The notes under the pieces are model-generated. The model saw only the letters and a program-made list of their open reading frames with translations. It was not told where the DNA came from and searched no databases. A stretch of 64,000 bases of DNA. It comes from Calliopum simillimum. Its lineage: Eukaryota; Arthropoda; Insecta; Diptera; Lauxaniidae. Shown here in pieces: positions 33,536 to 45,440 of this stretch (within the stretch, counting starts at the first letter, position 1; every line of letters starts with the position of its first letter). The stretch lies in assembly GCA_951812925.1 (NCBI GenBank), contig OX638369.1, positions 62,758,228-62,822,227 on the forward strand. The letters run 5' to 3'. The position numbers and the translations under genes are program-made.

Positions 33536-33891
33536 CAAAACAACCTAACTTGAGGCAAGACAATTCTCGAGAATCTTAGTCATAAATACAAAATTTAAAT
33601 ACGCATCTTTTGGTATGTTCACCATATCTCTATAGTTTCCAGCTCAAGAGATATAAGGGTGTCCAATAATTCACGCAAGATTTAAACTTAGCGGCATTCG
33701 TGCGGTGATATGTTGCTAAAGAAGAAAAATATAGAAAATAATTTGACTTTTGACAGTTGAAGATTAGTAAAAATGTATTGAAAGAGGAGATTCATCGCTA
33801 AATCAATGAAGTTGAGCCACATTATTGAAAAGCAGTTAAACAGTTTTTTAGGTCTCCTGAAAAGCAGCCAATTTCGAGTTAGGTTGTTTTG
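33536..33891. mobile_element. Candidate 356-bp MITE with 15-bp perfect TIRs
   Basis: CAAAACAACCTAACT at 33,536-33,550 is exactly inverted at 33,877-33,891. The interior is non-coding. No target duplication was found, so the call rests on the TIRs and size. Confidence 0.5.
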
Positions 33892-35242
33892 TCAAAATGC
33901 CAACATATGTTAACAATTTCTATGTTAATATTTGTTGCATCTATTGTTAATAATTGAAAAACAACTGTTTAAAAGTCTTCTCTATGGTTTAAATCAGTTC
34001 AAATAAATTAATAAAAAAAAAACGTAATTTATTGCATTATTAAGTGGTAAAAATCATTACGAATAAGTACACACATCACTAATTTACTCCCTATAAACTA
34101 AATGTTTCTGACTTAAAAGGACTTAAATAGACTTCAATATTTCGCATAGATTAATGTGAAATTATCATCCGTATTTTATCTATGTATCTCATATTTGTTC
34201 CAGAAATGTTCACAATTTACCAAAAGCCAAAACATACAAATAATCCACATACTTTTCCCACCTCCAACTTTATTGTACGAACAGTTCATTATGAAATCCT
34301 TTCGTGCTGTAAAATCAAACCAAAACTACAACTTGTTAAAAGGGTTTTAAGGGAATATGAGGTAAGCAGTTTGTGAGCGCGTGCATGTTGGTACTCGCTG
34401 AACAACCCAACTGGCGTTGAATTGTAGCTTGCGTTGACTATTCAACTCGTTCCAACATTCTGTCGTAATCTCTCTCTAATCTTTTAATCCAGTCGAGTGA
34501 ATTTTCACTTGATTTTGAAACAGAGTTTCCCGTTTCCTTCGTTGCACAAAAACGATTTTTCAAGCCGCTTTTATTTCAGTTTTTTTGGATGTTTTTTCTT
34601 TTTTTCATGAAGTAGCTTTAGTCAATATGAAGTGGAATTAAAACTGTTTCTATGAGCGAGTGTCCTTCAGTATTTCTTTTAAAACCAGTTGCTGGATATT
34701 AAAAATGGAATGTGAAAAGTTGTGCTTTTAATGAAAATCGTAGCCCGTCTGAAGTGTTTTTTTTTTTGTCAACATTTAAATTCGTTAAAAATTTTCAGTT
34801 TTTCCTTTGTGGCTTTTTTGTAGAAATTTTTTCAACATTGACAATTTAAGTGGATTAAAGCATAAAAAAAACATATCTTCAATATTGAAAAGAATGTGAA
34901 AAGTTGACATTATTAATTTTAGAAACAACATTAACCAAAAAAGAAATAATATTTCTCAATTACTAAAACTATTTCGTACAATGTTTATACAGCGAACGAC
35001 CGGATTAAGGTGCGTTTGGATGTCGGCTTTATCGAAAGGAGTACTGTTGGCGATAAAGAAATTAATAACCTCCGCAAGGAATCTGGTCAGCATTTGGTTG
35101 AAGACGACAGAAGTGCTAGTTTTAAAACTGCTGTCATTAGCCCCAAATCTCTTGAATAATAAAATTCTTCGCAAAAAACTTTCATTTTTTTTTTTTTCGG
35201 CACAATAGGCTTATAGAAAGTTGACATAATCTTCTAACGAGA
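33892..35242. other. Non-coding, nothing firmly identified
   Basis: The stretch 34,975-35,165 has fairly even codon-like composition (reading RVRLDVGFIERSTVGDKEI in one frame) but is short and matches nothing I know. The rest is AT-rich with poly-T runs. Confidence 0.3.
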
Positions 35243-36501
35243 GTATAAAGAAAGTAAGTAAGTAAGTAAGCAAGTAATATTTATTGAGTCTTTTTCTGAT
35301 CAGTTACAAATTTTAACATTTTTTAGAAAGTTACTTAAGATTTTTTTTTTAAACTTACAACTAACTTGAAACTTGGAACTTAAATCTAATAAAACTACCC
35401 TCTGTGGGTGTTGGGACTTGCAAGCCTATAAAATTCTGGTAAAAGTGGTGCAGTGAAGTCGATATCAACGTTAATGTTTTCATTTATAAAAACAATTGGT
35501 GACAAATAGTAATTTGTGGACCAATTTGAATTATTATGTGAATAATAAATTTCTTTTATAAGCAAATTACAATGGTTCCACTCAAAAGCGGCCAAAAAAG
35601 AGCGGCCAAAAAAAAGGGGCCAAAAAATAGCGGCCAAAGAAAAACACGGGCCAAATACAAAAAGGGGCCAAAAAATTAGCGGCCAAAGGAAAAAAGAGGC
35701 CAAAAATGGTTAAAGTGTTAAATTATCATTATTTTGTTAAAAATCAAAGACATAAGGTAAAATAGTAAAGTAAATTGACAAATTGTGTAAATAATGAATG
35801 GAAAAAGTTAGTTAAGAAGTACAATGAGTGAGCATGAGTGAGATCTTCAGTTACCCATTTGGGTTCAAATCCAGAAACTACAGTCTTTCTGCTAGCCACA
35901 TTAAATTTTCATAAGAGTAGGGGTAAGTGGGCGGCCTGCGGCCTCAGCTCAGGATTTAAAACTCCCAAAAATCCAACACTGGCTTCGCGGCAGCCTTCGG
36001 CCGCGGATCAGTCTATAACATCCAACGATTCCACATTTGGCCTCTTTTTTCCTTTGGCCCCTTTTTATATTTGGCCCCTTTTTTATTTGGCCGCTATTTT
36101 TTGGCCCCTTTTTGTTGGCCGCTATTTTTTGGCCGCTTTTGAGTACCTCCTGAAAATCTCTTTATTTAGTGAAATTTTTCCTATTCCTTTTTTCGAAAAA
36201 ATTTGCATTACATCGAAAGAGTGATTTTCTTCGCCGCATTTTGTTAAAAGTGATTTTCTTGTCCGCTTTCGCAAAAAAAACCATCTTTTTTGCCGCAGTT
36301 TGAAAAAAAAAGGATTTTCTTGTCCGCATTTAAAGAAGAGATAGTCTTCGTAAGTACCGGCGATATGTTATTATTGGAGAAACGTTTGGTATAAGATTCA
36401 TATTCTCTATCAACACATAATCTAAAAATTTGTCTCTCAATTATTTCTAGTTCTTTATCGACGGAAGGTGAAATTGTGAACCAAATTGGAAACGCACACA
36501 A
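35243..36501 (-). pseudogene. Non-LTR retrotransposon relic, RT C-terminus and 3' tail
   Basis: On the minus strand, 36,501-36,335 reads CAFPIWFTISPSVDKEL and ERQIFRLCVDREY, the region after the RT thumb in Jockey/CR1-type ORF2. After a repeat-rich interruption and the MITE at 35,579-36,145, coding resumes with WSTNYYLSPIVF and ends LLPEFYRLASPNTHRG at the stop near 35,395. The 3' UTR follows to an ACTT/AGTA microsatellite at 35,243-35,276, a typical 3' tail. The microsatellite end, stop and orientation all agree. Heavily decayed. Confidence 0.55.
35579..36145. mobile_element. 567-bp MITE with GGCCAAAAA-repeat arms
   Basis: Ends CACTCAAAAGCGGCC and GGCCGCTTTTGAGTA. The left arm to about 35,705 holds roughly eight GGCC(A)nAAA units spaced 11-20 bases apart (alternating GCGGCCAAAA and GGGGCCAAAA), and the right arm from about 36,038 holds their inverse. 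The middle has no ORF of interest. Inserted in the non-LTR relic. Similar GCGGACAAGAAAATC units occur just beyond, at 36,215-36,330. Confidence 0.65.
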
Positions 36502-36559
36502 AAGGGATGGACGAATACAAACTTTTTTAGATTAAAATTTTAGTCTTTAAGTTCAAATA

Positions 36560-37079
36560 TTTGCTATTTAATAAACTTGAAAACGTTTCGTTGCTGATTT
36601 GGATTTAAAAACGCTCCAAGCTCATATTTGTATGGTGCGTTGATAACGCTGGTTGCCAAGCGTTGTTAAATCCAAATCAGCAACGAAATGTAGTCAAAAC
36701 ACCATGAAACGTAATAAAATCAAAATCAGCTTTGAAACGTAGTTAAAACACTCACGAAACGTAGTTAAATCCAAATCAGCTCATTTCAAAACAAATAGAC
36801 TTTCAGTCAACTTCAGAATAATGATGCACGTATCTGAGTTGTTTACGTCCGCATCTATCACACGACAGGTTCCAGGTTCAAATCTCTCCAATAACAGCAC
36901 AGAAAAAATTTTATTTAAAGCATAAAATTGAAAATAACAAAAGAAAATAACGTCAGTTTTCATTATCGTTGTTGACAGGAAAAAATTAATTAAAAAAACA
37001 TTTTTTTTCTTTTGTATTTTATTTAGCAACGCCCGTTGTTAAATCACTCATAAACGTAGTTGAAACCCATTTAGCAACG
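36560..37079. repeat. Local cluster of inverted and direct AACGTAGTTRAA repeats
   Basis: CGTTGCTGATTTGGATTTAA at about 36,591 is inverted at about 36,667, and ACGTAGTTAAA-type motifs recur near 36,736, 36,760 and 37,052, often beside AATCCAAATCAGC. It looks like an old MITE or a rearranged tandem repeat. Limits uncertain. Confidence 0.45.
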
Positions 37080-38880
37080 CGTGACTAAAAAAAGGCACGT
37101 CACTTTGACTGCCCGTTACTTCAAAACTATTAATTTTTTCATAGTATTTTTAAGACAACTTTTGTAGAGCATGACTAGGTCAACATTATCTTCTAAAAAA
37201 GTTTTGATCCAAAAATTAAATTTGTTGTTGTTTCGGTACAAAAATTTAAATTTTTTAAGAAAATTTTCGTGACTTTTTTCTGTAAACTGGTTTATTGTAA
37301 TTTTCAAAGGGCGGGATATTTGTTCTAGAGGTTTTATGTTGTAGGGAATTAAATGTTTATTAATTTAAATGAAAAATTATTAAAAAATATTAGTTTTTAA
37401 GAAATGGACCCCGTTTCAAAGTTACGAAAAATAATTTATTTTTATATTTTTTCTTTTTAATTTGGTAAGAAACCATTTTGGTAGTCATATTTTCTAAACT
37501 AATTAAGGATCGCTGAACATGAAAATAGCATTTATTTTGGTTTTAGTGCGTTTTTGGGCTGTTTAAGCAGAGATAATCGAAAATTTCGAATTTCATGCAC
37601 GCAGCCCCGGAAAAAATTTCAATCAAGTTGTCGTGAACTGCACAAAGATGTGAAATTGCACGCGAGCATTTACTGAATATGAAAAAAAAGTTTTCAAAAT
37701 CGGTTCATGGCATGGTTTTTAAAATGAGGTCGAAAAACGGTATTTTAAAAAAACGACTACAAACCAAAATAGTCATTTTATATGTATTTAATAATGTTGA
37801 ATTCGAAATTGGACGCGAAATTGCTGCATCACTTATGGTTTGTGAGATATCACACCCCTAATGTTCAAAAAACACGATTTTTAAGGTCGTATAGAACACG
37901 CACGAAATCGTTTTGGTGTTTTCTATTAAATGCGTCATTTAGTAGTGGAGATGTGTGTACCTCGGTCCGCTTTTCAGTTTTTTCAATGTGCTGGATTTTC
38001 CAAAAAAGTTTCTTTCGTTTTTTGATTACGTTATATTTCTACAATGCTTGCAGCATCAAATGACGCGACAATGATATTTCTATGTCTCACCATTGATTAA
38101 AAATATTACTTTTTCCGTTGCAATCCCAAACGGTCCAAGGTACACCATGCAAGTGTACCTTGGACTATTAAAAATAAAAAAATACATTGTATTCAGGTAA
38201 TAAATTATGAAAGAACCATTTATTATGTAATCAAAAGTAACATTTTTTTCAAAAAAAAAAAAAAAAAAATTAATCATATGCAAAAATCATTACACAAAAA
38301 AGTGCATTTAGTTAAAAACAATTAATTAAACAAAAATGGTTGCAAATAAATACATTAATCACGTAAATAATAATAATTATATTATATTGAGGGGCGATTA
38401 TGGCTTCCTGGTTGCCCGTCGAAAAAGGCTCGCTGGTCAATAAGCATAGGTCCAAGGTACACACAGACTGCATGTTTTATAAACTGCCAACACCAATAAC
38501 ATATATTAATGAAAATACATCTACAACACACTAAAAGCTTAAAACAATAACTAAACTTCCTTCCTGATGTTGTAAAACTGAAATATTTCAAGTAAGTTTC
38601 TCACAAAACGTTTCGTAGTTTACTCCAAAATCAAATTTTTACACACAAAAAACACTTTTTCGGTCGCTTTTTATACACGCATACAGATTGACGGTCTGAA
38701 GTCTACTAATATGAGTCACCGGTATTAGTGGAAAATTTCATAGAAGAACATTATCGTACACGTGCAACTGTTGAGTGGCAACCGACACTCGGACCGAGGT
38801 ACACTTCAAAATAATTTACAGAATGGTCTTTTATGGTTTTTCTTTTAACATAATAAAAGATATAGCATATATCATGAGGA
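37080..38880. mobile_element. Family D fold-back element, copy 2, interrupted by family C
   Basis: From GACTAAAAAAAGGCACGTCA the sequence follows the right half of copy 1 in reverse (29,400 down to about 28,550). It breaks at TTTAGTA (37,940s) where the family C copy enters, and resumes at 38,805 (CTTCAAAATAATTTACAGAA) in step with copy 1. The left terminus is missing (truncated) and the right limit is not clear. Confidence 0.75.
37945..38804. mobile_element. Family C element, copy 2, right end deleted
   Basis: Starts GTGGAGATGTGTGTACC after TA, in inverse order relative to copy 1, and runs to GGACCGAGGTACAC, where the last dozen bases of the TIR are missing together with a few bases of flank. 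It has no Tc1 insert and shows the empty target CTCAATATAATATAATT (about 38,378-38,394 on the opposite strand). Confidence 0.8.
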
Positions 38881-39373
38881 CTTATACGAGTCTCTTTAAA
38901 GGAAAATGCAAATACCTTGGTGCTGCTGCTGCTGCCGGAGATGTCACCGATGGGCGTTGTTCTTGCTGGGAGCACCTGCCTACGCAGAATTCACTTTCAG
39001 TGAAATAAAAAACACGTCAAATCTCGTTGTCGTTCAGTGGTTCTTTTGAACCTTCGGTTTATTGCTTCAACACTTTATAATGGTTTTTAATAACTACCAC
39101 AAAAGGAAACTTATTAAAAAGAAAATATGAGACTGCTTGGCTGCTGTTCTGTACGGTGGATATTCAACGAGTGTCTTATGACAAAAAACCTTGACATTGA
39201 CATTGAATGTCATTCCGCATGTCAGTCAGCGTATATAACGAAATAAAATATTGCTAGATATGAGTAGCGAGTGATCATTCGGTTGAGGGAATAGATAGGG
39301 TTGCCGCCTTTTGAGACTCGACTTTATTAAGATTTCCTTTGATGTGCACACGGGTATGACAATTTCTTAAGGT
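38881..39373. other. Non-coding, nothing identified
   Basis: Includes a short CTG repeat (about 38,921) and GC-richer sequence to 38,990, then AT-rich sequence. No domain seen. Confidence 0.3.
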
Positions 39374-41330
39374 TTACGTTTGTGCGTAAACATTATGTAA
39401 GCCTGAAGATTTTTTCTTATTTATTCTTTTAGAGGTAGTAATGAGATCTTCTTCTGAAATAAAATACCTAGAACTTTGAATATTAAGGAAAGTAGAATCT
39501 TTGAATATTATAATTTTAATTGTAATTTCTATGGTAAATCCTCTTAAGTTGTTTTTGCCATTCATACTTAATTTTGAATCGGGCATGTTCTGAAATCCGA
39601 TTCTCTTCGGAATCGTAATGAAAGGAATCTTCAAGAGCTCTGCATTGCGACAAATAAGGTGGAAACGGATTTGTCTTTAAACAAATAAAATTTGCTAAAG
39701 GTTCTTATTATATTGTCCGAAACATAAATCCGATTTGGTTTTAATCATCTAAAATTGCTTTCGTTCCGATTCCGAAGTGAATCGGATTTCAGAACGTGCT
39801 TGAATAATTTTTTAATATTATCTGAAACAATGAATTTTCTATTTTTGAAATCGAATGTTTGTGTGTAAGTAATCGTAATTGAGTTAATTTTTGCAGTGAA
39901 AAAATAAATATAACTATCAATCTCAACATTAGTTAAATTTGAGTTTATAGGAGGCATATTATTAATGAAAGAATCTTCTATATCATTTTTAAATTCAATC
40001 CAGTTAGAATTTTTGAATGAAATAAAACTTCGCGGTTGATTTAATAGGAAGTCAAAATCATTTGAATTAATTTTTAACTTTAGAGGATAATGGTCAGAAA
40101 AAGTTGATAAGCTTTTAATACTAAAATTTGGGTTTATCAAAACGAGTGAATATGAGCTTATTAAGAAATGATTTAAGAATGAAGAACCTAAGGGGCAAGA
40201 CGGTAAGCTATGCAAGATTGTACAACTCTTAAATTGCAGCCAGTTATATAAAGTTTTGCCATTAGAATTGTCAATATCATAGCCCTAAAATATATTATTT
40301 GAATTTAAATCTCCACCAACGAACGTTCCATCAAAATTTCGTGCAAAGTCATTAAGTAAATTTTTAAGAAATTTTTTGCTAAACCACCAATAAGTAATTC
40401 AGCTTCAATAAAAGAGTTTGGAAAAAGTACACCATTAATATGCACAATGTTATATTTGTAATTGTTTTTAGTTGCAACAGCCTCAGCCTCACCTAGGGAA
40501 GATTTGTCCCTGATGAAATCAAAGTCTTCTAACAAACATTTATCAGAATGTGATAAATGAGTTTCTTGAAAAAATGCAACGTCAGTTTTGTTATAATGCA
40601 AAATACGTAATAGTTCGTATTTCTACTTGTTTCAATGAGGGATCTTGCATTAGAAGTAAATAAATTTATAAACTTATGGACCATTACAATTTTTAACTTC
40701 TGATAATTATTTGAAATATTCGGTTTTAGCTTGCGAAATCGACATTTTTTTAAAATTATACCTCTTAAAACCAAGCTAATATGTCTAAATTCTTTTGGGC
40801 TGTAAGAAAATGAATCTATGTGCTTTTCTTTCAATAACTGTATCACTTCCGTATGTGCTGAAGCATCATTTAAATACAGTTTACTTCTATACTTACTTTT
40901 GTTAATAATTTTAAAGAAAATTTTGGGTGATTTTGAATTTAATTGGTCCTCTAAATTTTTAATATTGAAGAAATATCGGAGGACACATATATTTAGTCGG
41001 AGCGGACACTACAACTTTTCTACCAGTATTTGCTTTTACATTTACATTTGATTTTTCAGAAACTTCAAAATCTAAATCTCCTAAAATTGCAAATCTATTG
41101 GAAAAAAACATTATTGTTATTATTCGAAATGACCTGGTTTGTTGTAGAGCAGTTCCGGAAATTCGAAAAATCGATGCTAACAGCTTCTGGAGGGCTTGCC
41201 CTTTTCCGTTTGTGATATGTTTCAAATTCTCCATCAGAGAGTTCTGCATTATTTGTCGAGTCAATTGACATCGGATACAGATCAGGATTAGCGTTTTAAA
41301 TTGCTGGAAGGTGAGGGACAGGAACATCGC
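39374..41330 (-). pseudogene. Jockey-like non-LTR element relic: ORF1 end, endonuclease, RT start
   Basis: On the minus strand, about 41,000-40,740 gives PPIFLQY, KYRSKLYLNDASAHTEV and FSYSPKEFRHISLVLRGI, the gag-like ORF1 region of Jockey-clade elements. About 40,665-40,305 reads INLFTSNARSLIETS, HYNKTDVAFFQETHLS and SFIEAELLIGG (endonuclease), 40,215-39,745 continues SLPSCPLGSSFLNH and STFSDHYPLKLKI (SDH motif), and 39,480-39,380 reads LITTSKRINKKKSSGLHNV, where the RT begins. Frame changes occur near 40,600, 40,300 and 39,740. Everything 3' of the RT start is gone, so this is a 5' fragment, unusual for target-primed insertion and more like a later deletion. Confidence 0.7.
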
Positions 41331-42800
41331 CATTCACTTGCATAGTTTCAAAGCTTGCAGTCATATTAAGATTTTCAATTATTTTTGCGCTATCTGGAGG
41401 CTGTGTTTTTTGGTAGCATTCAAGAGATAGGATGTTTATATTTAATTAATGTGGAGTTCTCATATTCTAAGATTGAATTTAAATTTTCTTATTTTTTTAT
41501 TTCTGAAAACACGTCTGAATTCGACAAAAATTTCAATGAAAGTCTCGAGTAGAAAAAAAAAGTCTAAAAAAAAAAATTTTTATTTTATCTTGAAAAGTGT
41601 CGTAAGATGTTTCTTTTAAAAGTTATAGATATTTTAAGATGGCATCACGAAATCCATAGCCTGTGTCGTTTTAGTCGTTATAAAGTATCAATGACCCTCT
41701 CTCTCATATCAGACTAACATTGTATTCAGTTTCTGTGTGAAATTTTTACGCAATTTATCTAAAATTTCACACAATTTGATTTAGATTTTTTAAATTACAG
41801 GAAAATCCACAATATATATTTTATAGAATATAAATTGATTTCGACCGACTAACTCAAAACAAAAGTAACCAGGAAAAAACACCTTTTATTATCGAACATC
41901 AATCAAATGAAAGCGTAAAAAACAACCATTTAACATTTCAGTAGCATAAACATTTTAATGCCATAATAAATTTTAAGTACTTTCCAAAACATTGGTTTTT
42001 CCCATTGCTGGTTTTTTGGCAGCTCCTTTGTATTGAATCCATATTGTGGTAAATTCAAATTGGCGAAATGGAAAACTTAATTTATCAAATATACGTAGTA
42101 AAAGAAAAATATTTCAAAGGAATCAAATACATAAGTTAAATGTTGCATGAAAACAATAAATAACATTAGAATGAAAAATAATTTTTCATCTTGAAGATGA
42201 AGCATTTAACAGAATATATCCCGCTTCCCATAAAGAAATATGCCACATAAATGTGGAAAACTCACTTAATTATAACTAAATGTAATACCGCTCGTTTTAG
42301 GCTTAAGTTTTCTTTTCTTTACATATTTTTATATTCGATTTTATTTTATAATTTTTTTTTTTTTTTTCAAATAACTTTCACTAAACTTTTGCAAGTTTCG
42401 CCACAATGAATTTTGCTCATATTTCAAACTTACTTTTAGGTACTTCTTCTTGCACAATCAGCTTTTTTTTAACACAACGCTCTTGAACAATTTCCTTTAA
42501 AATACTTACGAGAACTTTCTACATCATTTCTTCTTTTTCCGCTTACTTTGGAGTTTTCTTAAATTTATTTTCATTTCATTTTCATTTTGCAGACAACGAC
42601 TGCGCCGCTTTAAGAACCACTTGCAAAATGTATGTCAAATTTAATTAATTTCTTGATTTATACGCAAAACTTTCAACACTTTTTTCACTCATTTCTATTT
42701 TCAGTCCGTAACGCTTCATTTTTTGCTATATTGAAACGTGCCTAGCCTTTGGCCTTTTTGGTTCTGGCCAAGTCGAGCCAGGAAAGCCAAGTTAAATGGT
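41331..42800. other. Non-coding; nothing identified
   Basis: AT-rich, no recognised repeat. From about 42,400 the sequence becomes more complex and less like the repeats seen elsewhere, which may mean host DNA. Confidence 0.3.
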
Positions 42801-42829
42801 GTTAATGTCGTCGGCCGGCATGTAAAGTA

Positions 42830-42970
42830 CAAAAGTGGCAACACTGTATCAGCATAAATATCGCCCGAAAAATGTCACGTTCGAAGCCCATAAAATAACC
42901 CGCCTCTGGGCTACTCAGTCGATGCCACAGCATCACGAACTTTTCACTCTCTCTCTCTCTCTCGTTTGTA
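42830..42970. promoter_or_regulatory. Promoter-like patch: GGCAACACTG and a CT/GA run
   Basis: AGTGGCAACACTGTATC at about 42,835 resembles the fly core-promoter Motif 1 (consensus YGGTCACACTR) loosely, and CTCTCTCTCTCTCTCTC at 42,947-42,965 is a GAGA-factor-type run. GC content is higher than around. On the minus strand a 69-codon ATG frame (MCAPQSKPMKLMF..., 43,142-42,933) starts nearby; on the plus strand no good start is seen. Weak evidence; included as the most host-gene-like spot in the middle of the window. Confidence 0.25.
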
Positions 42971-43642
42971 TTAAAAGCAGTACAACATGGTGCAGTATCG
43001 CACCCAACATAGCCTTGGTCAACGAGTTACGTTTTGATATAATGTTTGTTGCCATTCTACCCTCATCTGCTGGCGATCTGTTCGAAAGTTTTCTATTCAT
43101 TTTAGGTGTAAACATTAGTTTCATCGGTTTTGATTGAGGCGCACATTTTACGAAATGCAAAATTTTTATCTTGATTGGAAAAGTTCTGACTTTTCATTTT
43201 GGATTTGAATCGGAAAATGAATTTTGTGTTTTATGTACATACAGGGATTTCCTTAACGTAGTGATTGTTGTTATAAATCCTTACGTATTTTTATCCCTAA
43301 AGTTTTCTTTGTTTGAAATTGTAATTAATCTTTTAAAGTTTCTAAGGAACTTACAAGACTGCGGTGCTTTCCTGAGGGATTGTTTTTGCTATCAAAATTA
43401 AATAAAGTTTCGACTAATTGAAAATGTCAAGATAAGTTTTCTATTTGTAAATTATAGCGCAAATAACTATCTACGAGGTACAAGTGTTGTTTCTTGCAAT
43501 GTAATTTGCTGTTGATGCAGCAAACGAAAGTATGTTAAGAAATAAATTTGAATGGTGTTTAGCTTGACTTTGGAGTAAAAGTTAGCGACACCAAATTAAA
43601 TTTGCAAATATATCAATAGAAAATAAGTAATAACAATTAAAA

Positions 43643-43662
43643 GGTAGGTTAGGTTAGGTTAG
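43643..43662 (+). repeat. Short (TTAGG)n array at the LOA-like 3' end
   Basis: AGGTTAGGTTAGGTTAGGG contains three to four TTAGG units, the canonical insect telomere repeat, which flies have lost from telomeres. Here it is simplest to read it as the 3' tail of the retroelement. Confidence 0.6.
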
Positions 43663-43732
43663 GGTGGCAGCAATACTGCCACACATAGACCACAAGGGTC
43701 CATAGTGATACCACAAACTCTCTTATTAAAAT

Positions 43733-45440
43733 CTATTCATAAAATCTGGTTCTTTCAGTATGATGTTTGTCCAAACTAAAAGATCCTGTCAGTACAGCGA
43801 ATCTTTTAATGTCACTTAGGTGAATTTTAGTGAGTTCCTTTAAGGAGATGAAGAACGGCTGTCCAAAGCATTTTAGCTTAGTTCTTGCCAAAGCAAGGCA
43901 GAGACATAAAATATGTTCAATTGTTTCCTCTTCTTCAGGCTCGTGACAGTTTCTGCACCAGTTGTTTGAGACTATGCCCAATCTAAAGGCATGATGCTCA
44001 ATTAGACAATGACTAGTCATAATTCTGGTCAGTAAGCTACACTCACTCAGCGTCAAGGATAGCATATATTTGGAATATTCTGCTCTGTGAAAACGAGGCC
44101 AATAATGCTTTGTTATAGCGCTAGTAGGAGATTGTTCCCAGCGTCTGTTTGCCACTGTTAGCAATTGCGAGTTCTTCAAAGAGAAGAAATGTTGAACCGG
44201 GGCTGGAATTTTAATGGCTTGAGCTTCTAGAAGAGCTCCGGTTTTTGCTAATAGATATGCCTTTGCAATGCGATGGCACCCACCTTAGAGATACTTGATA
44301 TTTTTCGCTGAGGAAAGTTAAATCGGTTAAATCGGTCACTGAAAAACTGTCTTTGATTTAAAACAGTCTGATTTTAAGGCCTTTAAGGCGGCTTGAATAT
44401 CGACGTACAAAGCGATTTCCATATTGTTTACTTTTTCCTTAAGGTAGTCGACAGCTTTGTTAATCGAGAAAATGCTGCATTCATCTGGTAATTTAAATGA
44501 TTGTTCTTCGCGTAAGTTAGATACATAGAAGCCTGCGCCGGATGTTACCTATGTTACTGTGTCTATATTTGAAGCCTCCCGATCCTTTAAGTCTAAGTAT
44601 AGTTTTGTAGACCACTCCTTTGGCAAAAAGATCGATAGGCAACAAAAGAAGTATAGCGTTTAAAGATTCTGAAGAAGTGGACGTCAAGGTTCCCGTGATG
44701 CCGATGCATAAAAGACGTTGTAATCTTTCTAGTTTCTTTTGTATGTATGCTGTGCTTAACGCTGTCCACCACAAATGTGTTGAGTACAATAAAATTGGCC
44801 TAACTATTGCAGTGTAGATTCACATGGTAATTTTAGGGTCAAAGCTCCAAGTGATTCCGTAGAATTTTTTACAAGCAAAGAAAGCACCATATATTGGGTT
44901 TCCAGTTTAGTTTGCGGTTTAGAACTGTTTCTAAAAATTTTGCTTCATGAGATAGAGTAACTCTATTAGAGTTAAATTGATATTATCAAGAAAAATATTT
45001 CTGAATACAGGAACTTTGTGTTGTAAATAATACCAGTTCTGTTTTTGAAGGATTAACATTAAGCCCATTTGCTGGTTAAAGCGAAAGCACTTTCAAAAAG
45101 TTCACTCATTGTGTCTAGAAATTTCCCTTTGACTTGAATAACAATGTCATGTGCATAGGCTACCACTATGACACTCTTTTATTAAGTGCCCGTAAAACGG
45201 GGTTGATAGCAAGTATCTACAGAAGTGGTGATAAAACACCTCCCTGTGGAGTACCTCCCTGTGGAATACCTCTCGTTGCGTATTTCTGGCAGACACTCTG
45301 CCCATTCTACTTTAATAACGCGATTGCATACTACGGCAATCTAAAGAAGAATTTTGTTCAGAGTTCGTTATAGGTGTCGGATTTGTAAGACAGCCAGGAA
45401 AATTAGTGCTCAAAAGAACCTCCACCGTTTCCTGCTCATC
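43733..45440 (-). pseudogene. LOA/R1-like ORF2: RT, RNase H, C-terminal finger
   Basis: From 45,320: ATRGIPQGGTPQGGVLSPLL (motif C with an internal GGTPQ duplication), VVAYAHDIVIQVKG (catalytic YADD changed to YAHD, about 45,150), PSKTELVLF, LNRKLNWKPNI (about 44,930), STHLWWTALSTAY, ERLQRLLCIGITG, LLPIDLFAKGV (44,789-44,590), then an RNase H-like part CSIFSINKAVDYL and LYVDIQAALKAL (about 44,470-44,370). The last open stretch ends HAFRLGI, WCRNCHEPEEEETIEHILC (a CCHC-like finger) and TGSFSLDKH to a stop at 43,733. Multiple stops and frame changes. A dead copy. Confidence 0.75.

Larger units (their letters stand above)
43641..45440 (-). mobile_element. LOA/R1-like non-LTR retrotransposon relic with RNase H
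   Basis: Minus-strand element whose 3' end is a CCTAA-repeat tail (43,641-43,662). The 3' UTR holds a hairpin (GTGGCAG, CAATA, CTGCCAC at about 43,663-43,681). The coding region is described separately. The 5' end is lost near 45,440. Confidence 0.7.

Noticed and set aside
35395..35703. Hydrophobic minus-strand ORF with FWPLF repeats
   Set aside because: Its N-terminal part is the GGCCAAAAA array read backwards; only the last part belongs to the RT relic.
35860..36900. tRNA or SINE from GGTTCAAATC motifs (about 35,873 and 36,882)
   Set aside because: Each matches a pol III B box, but the T stems do not pair and no A box or cloverleaf could be built.
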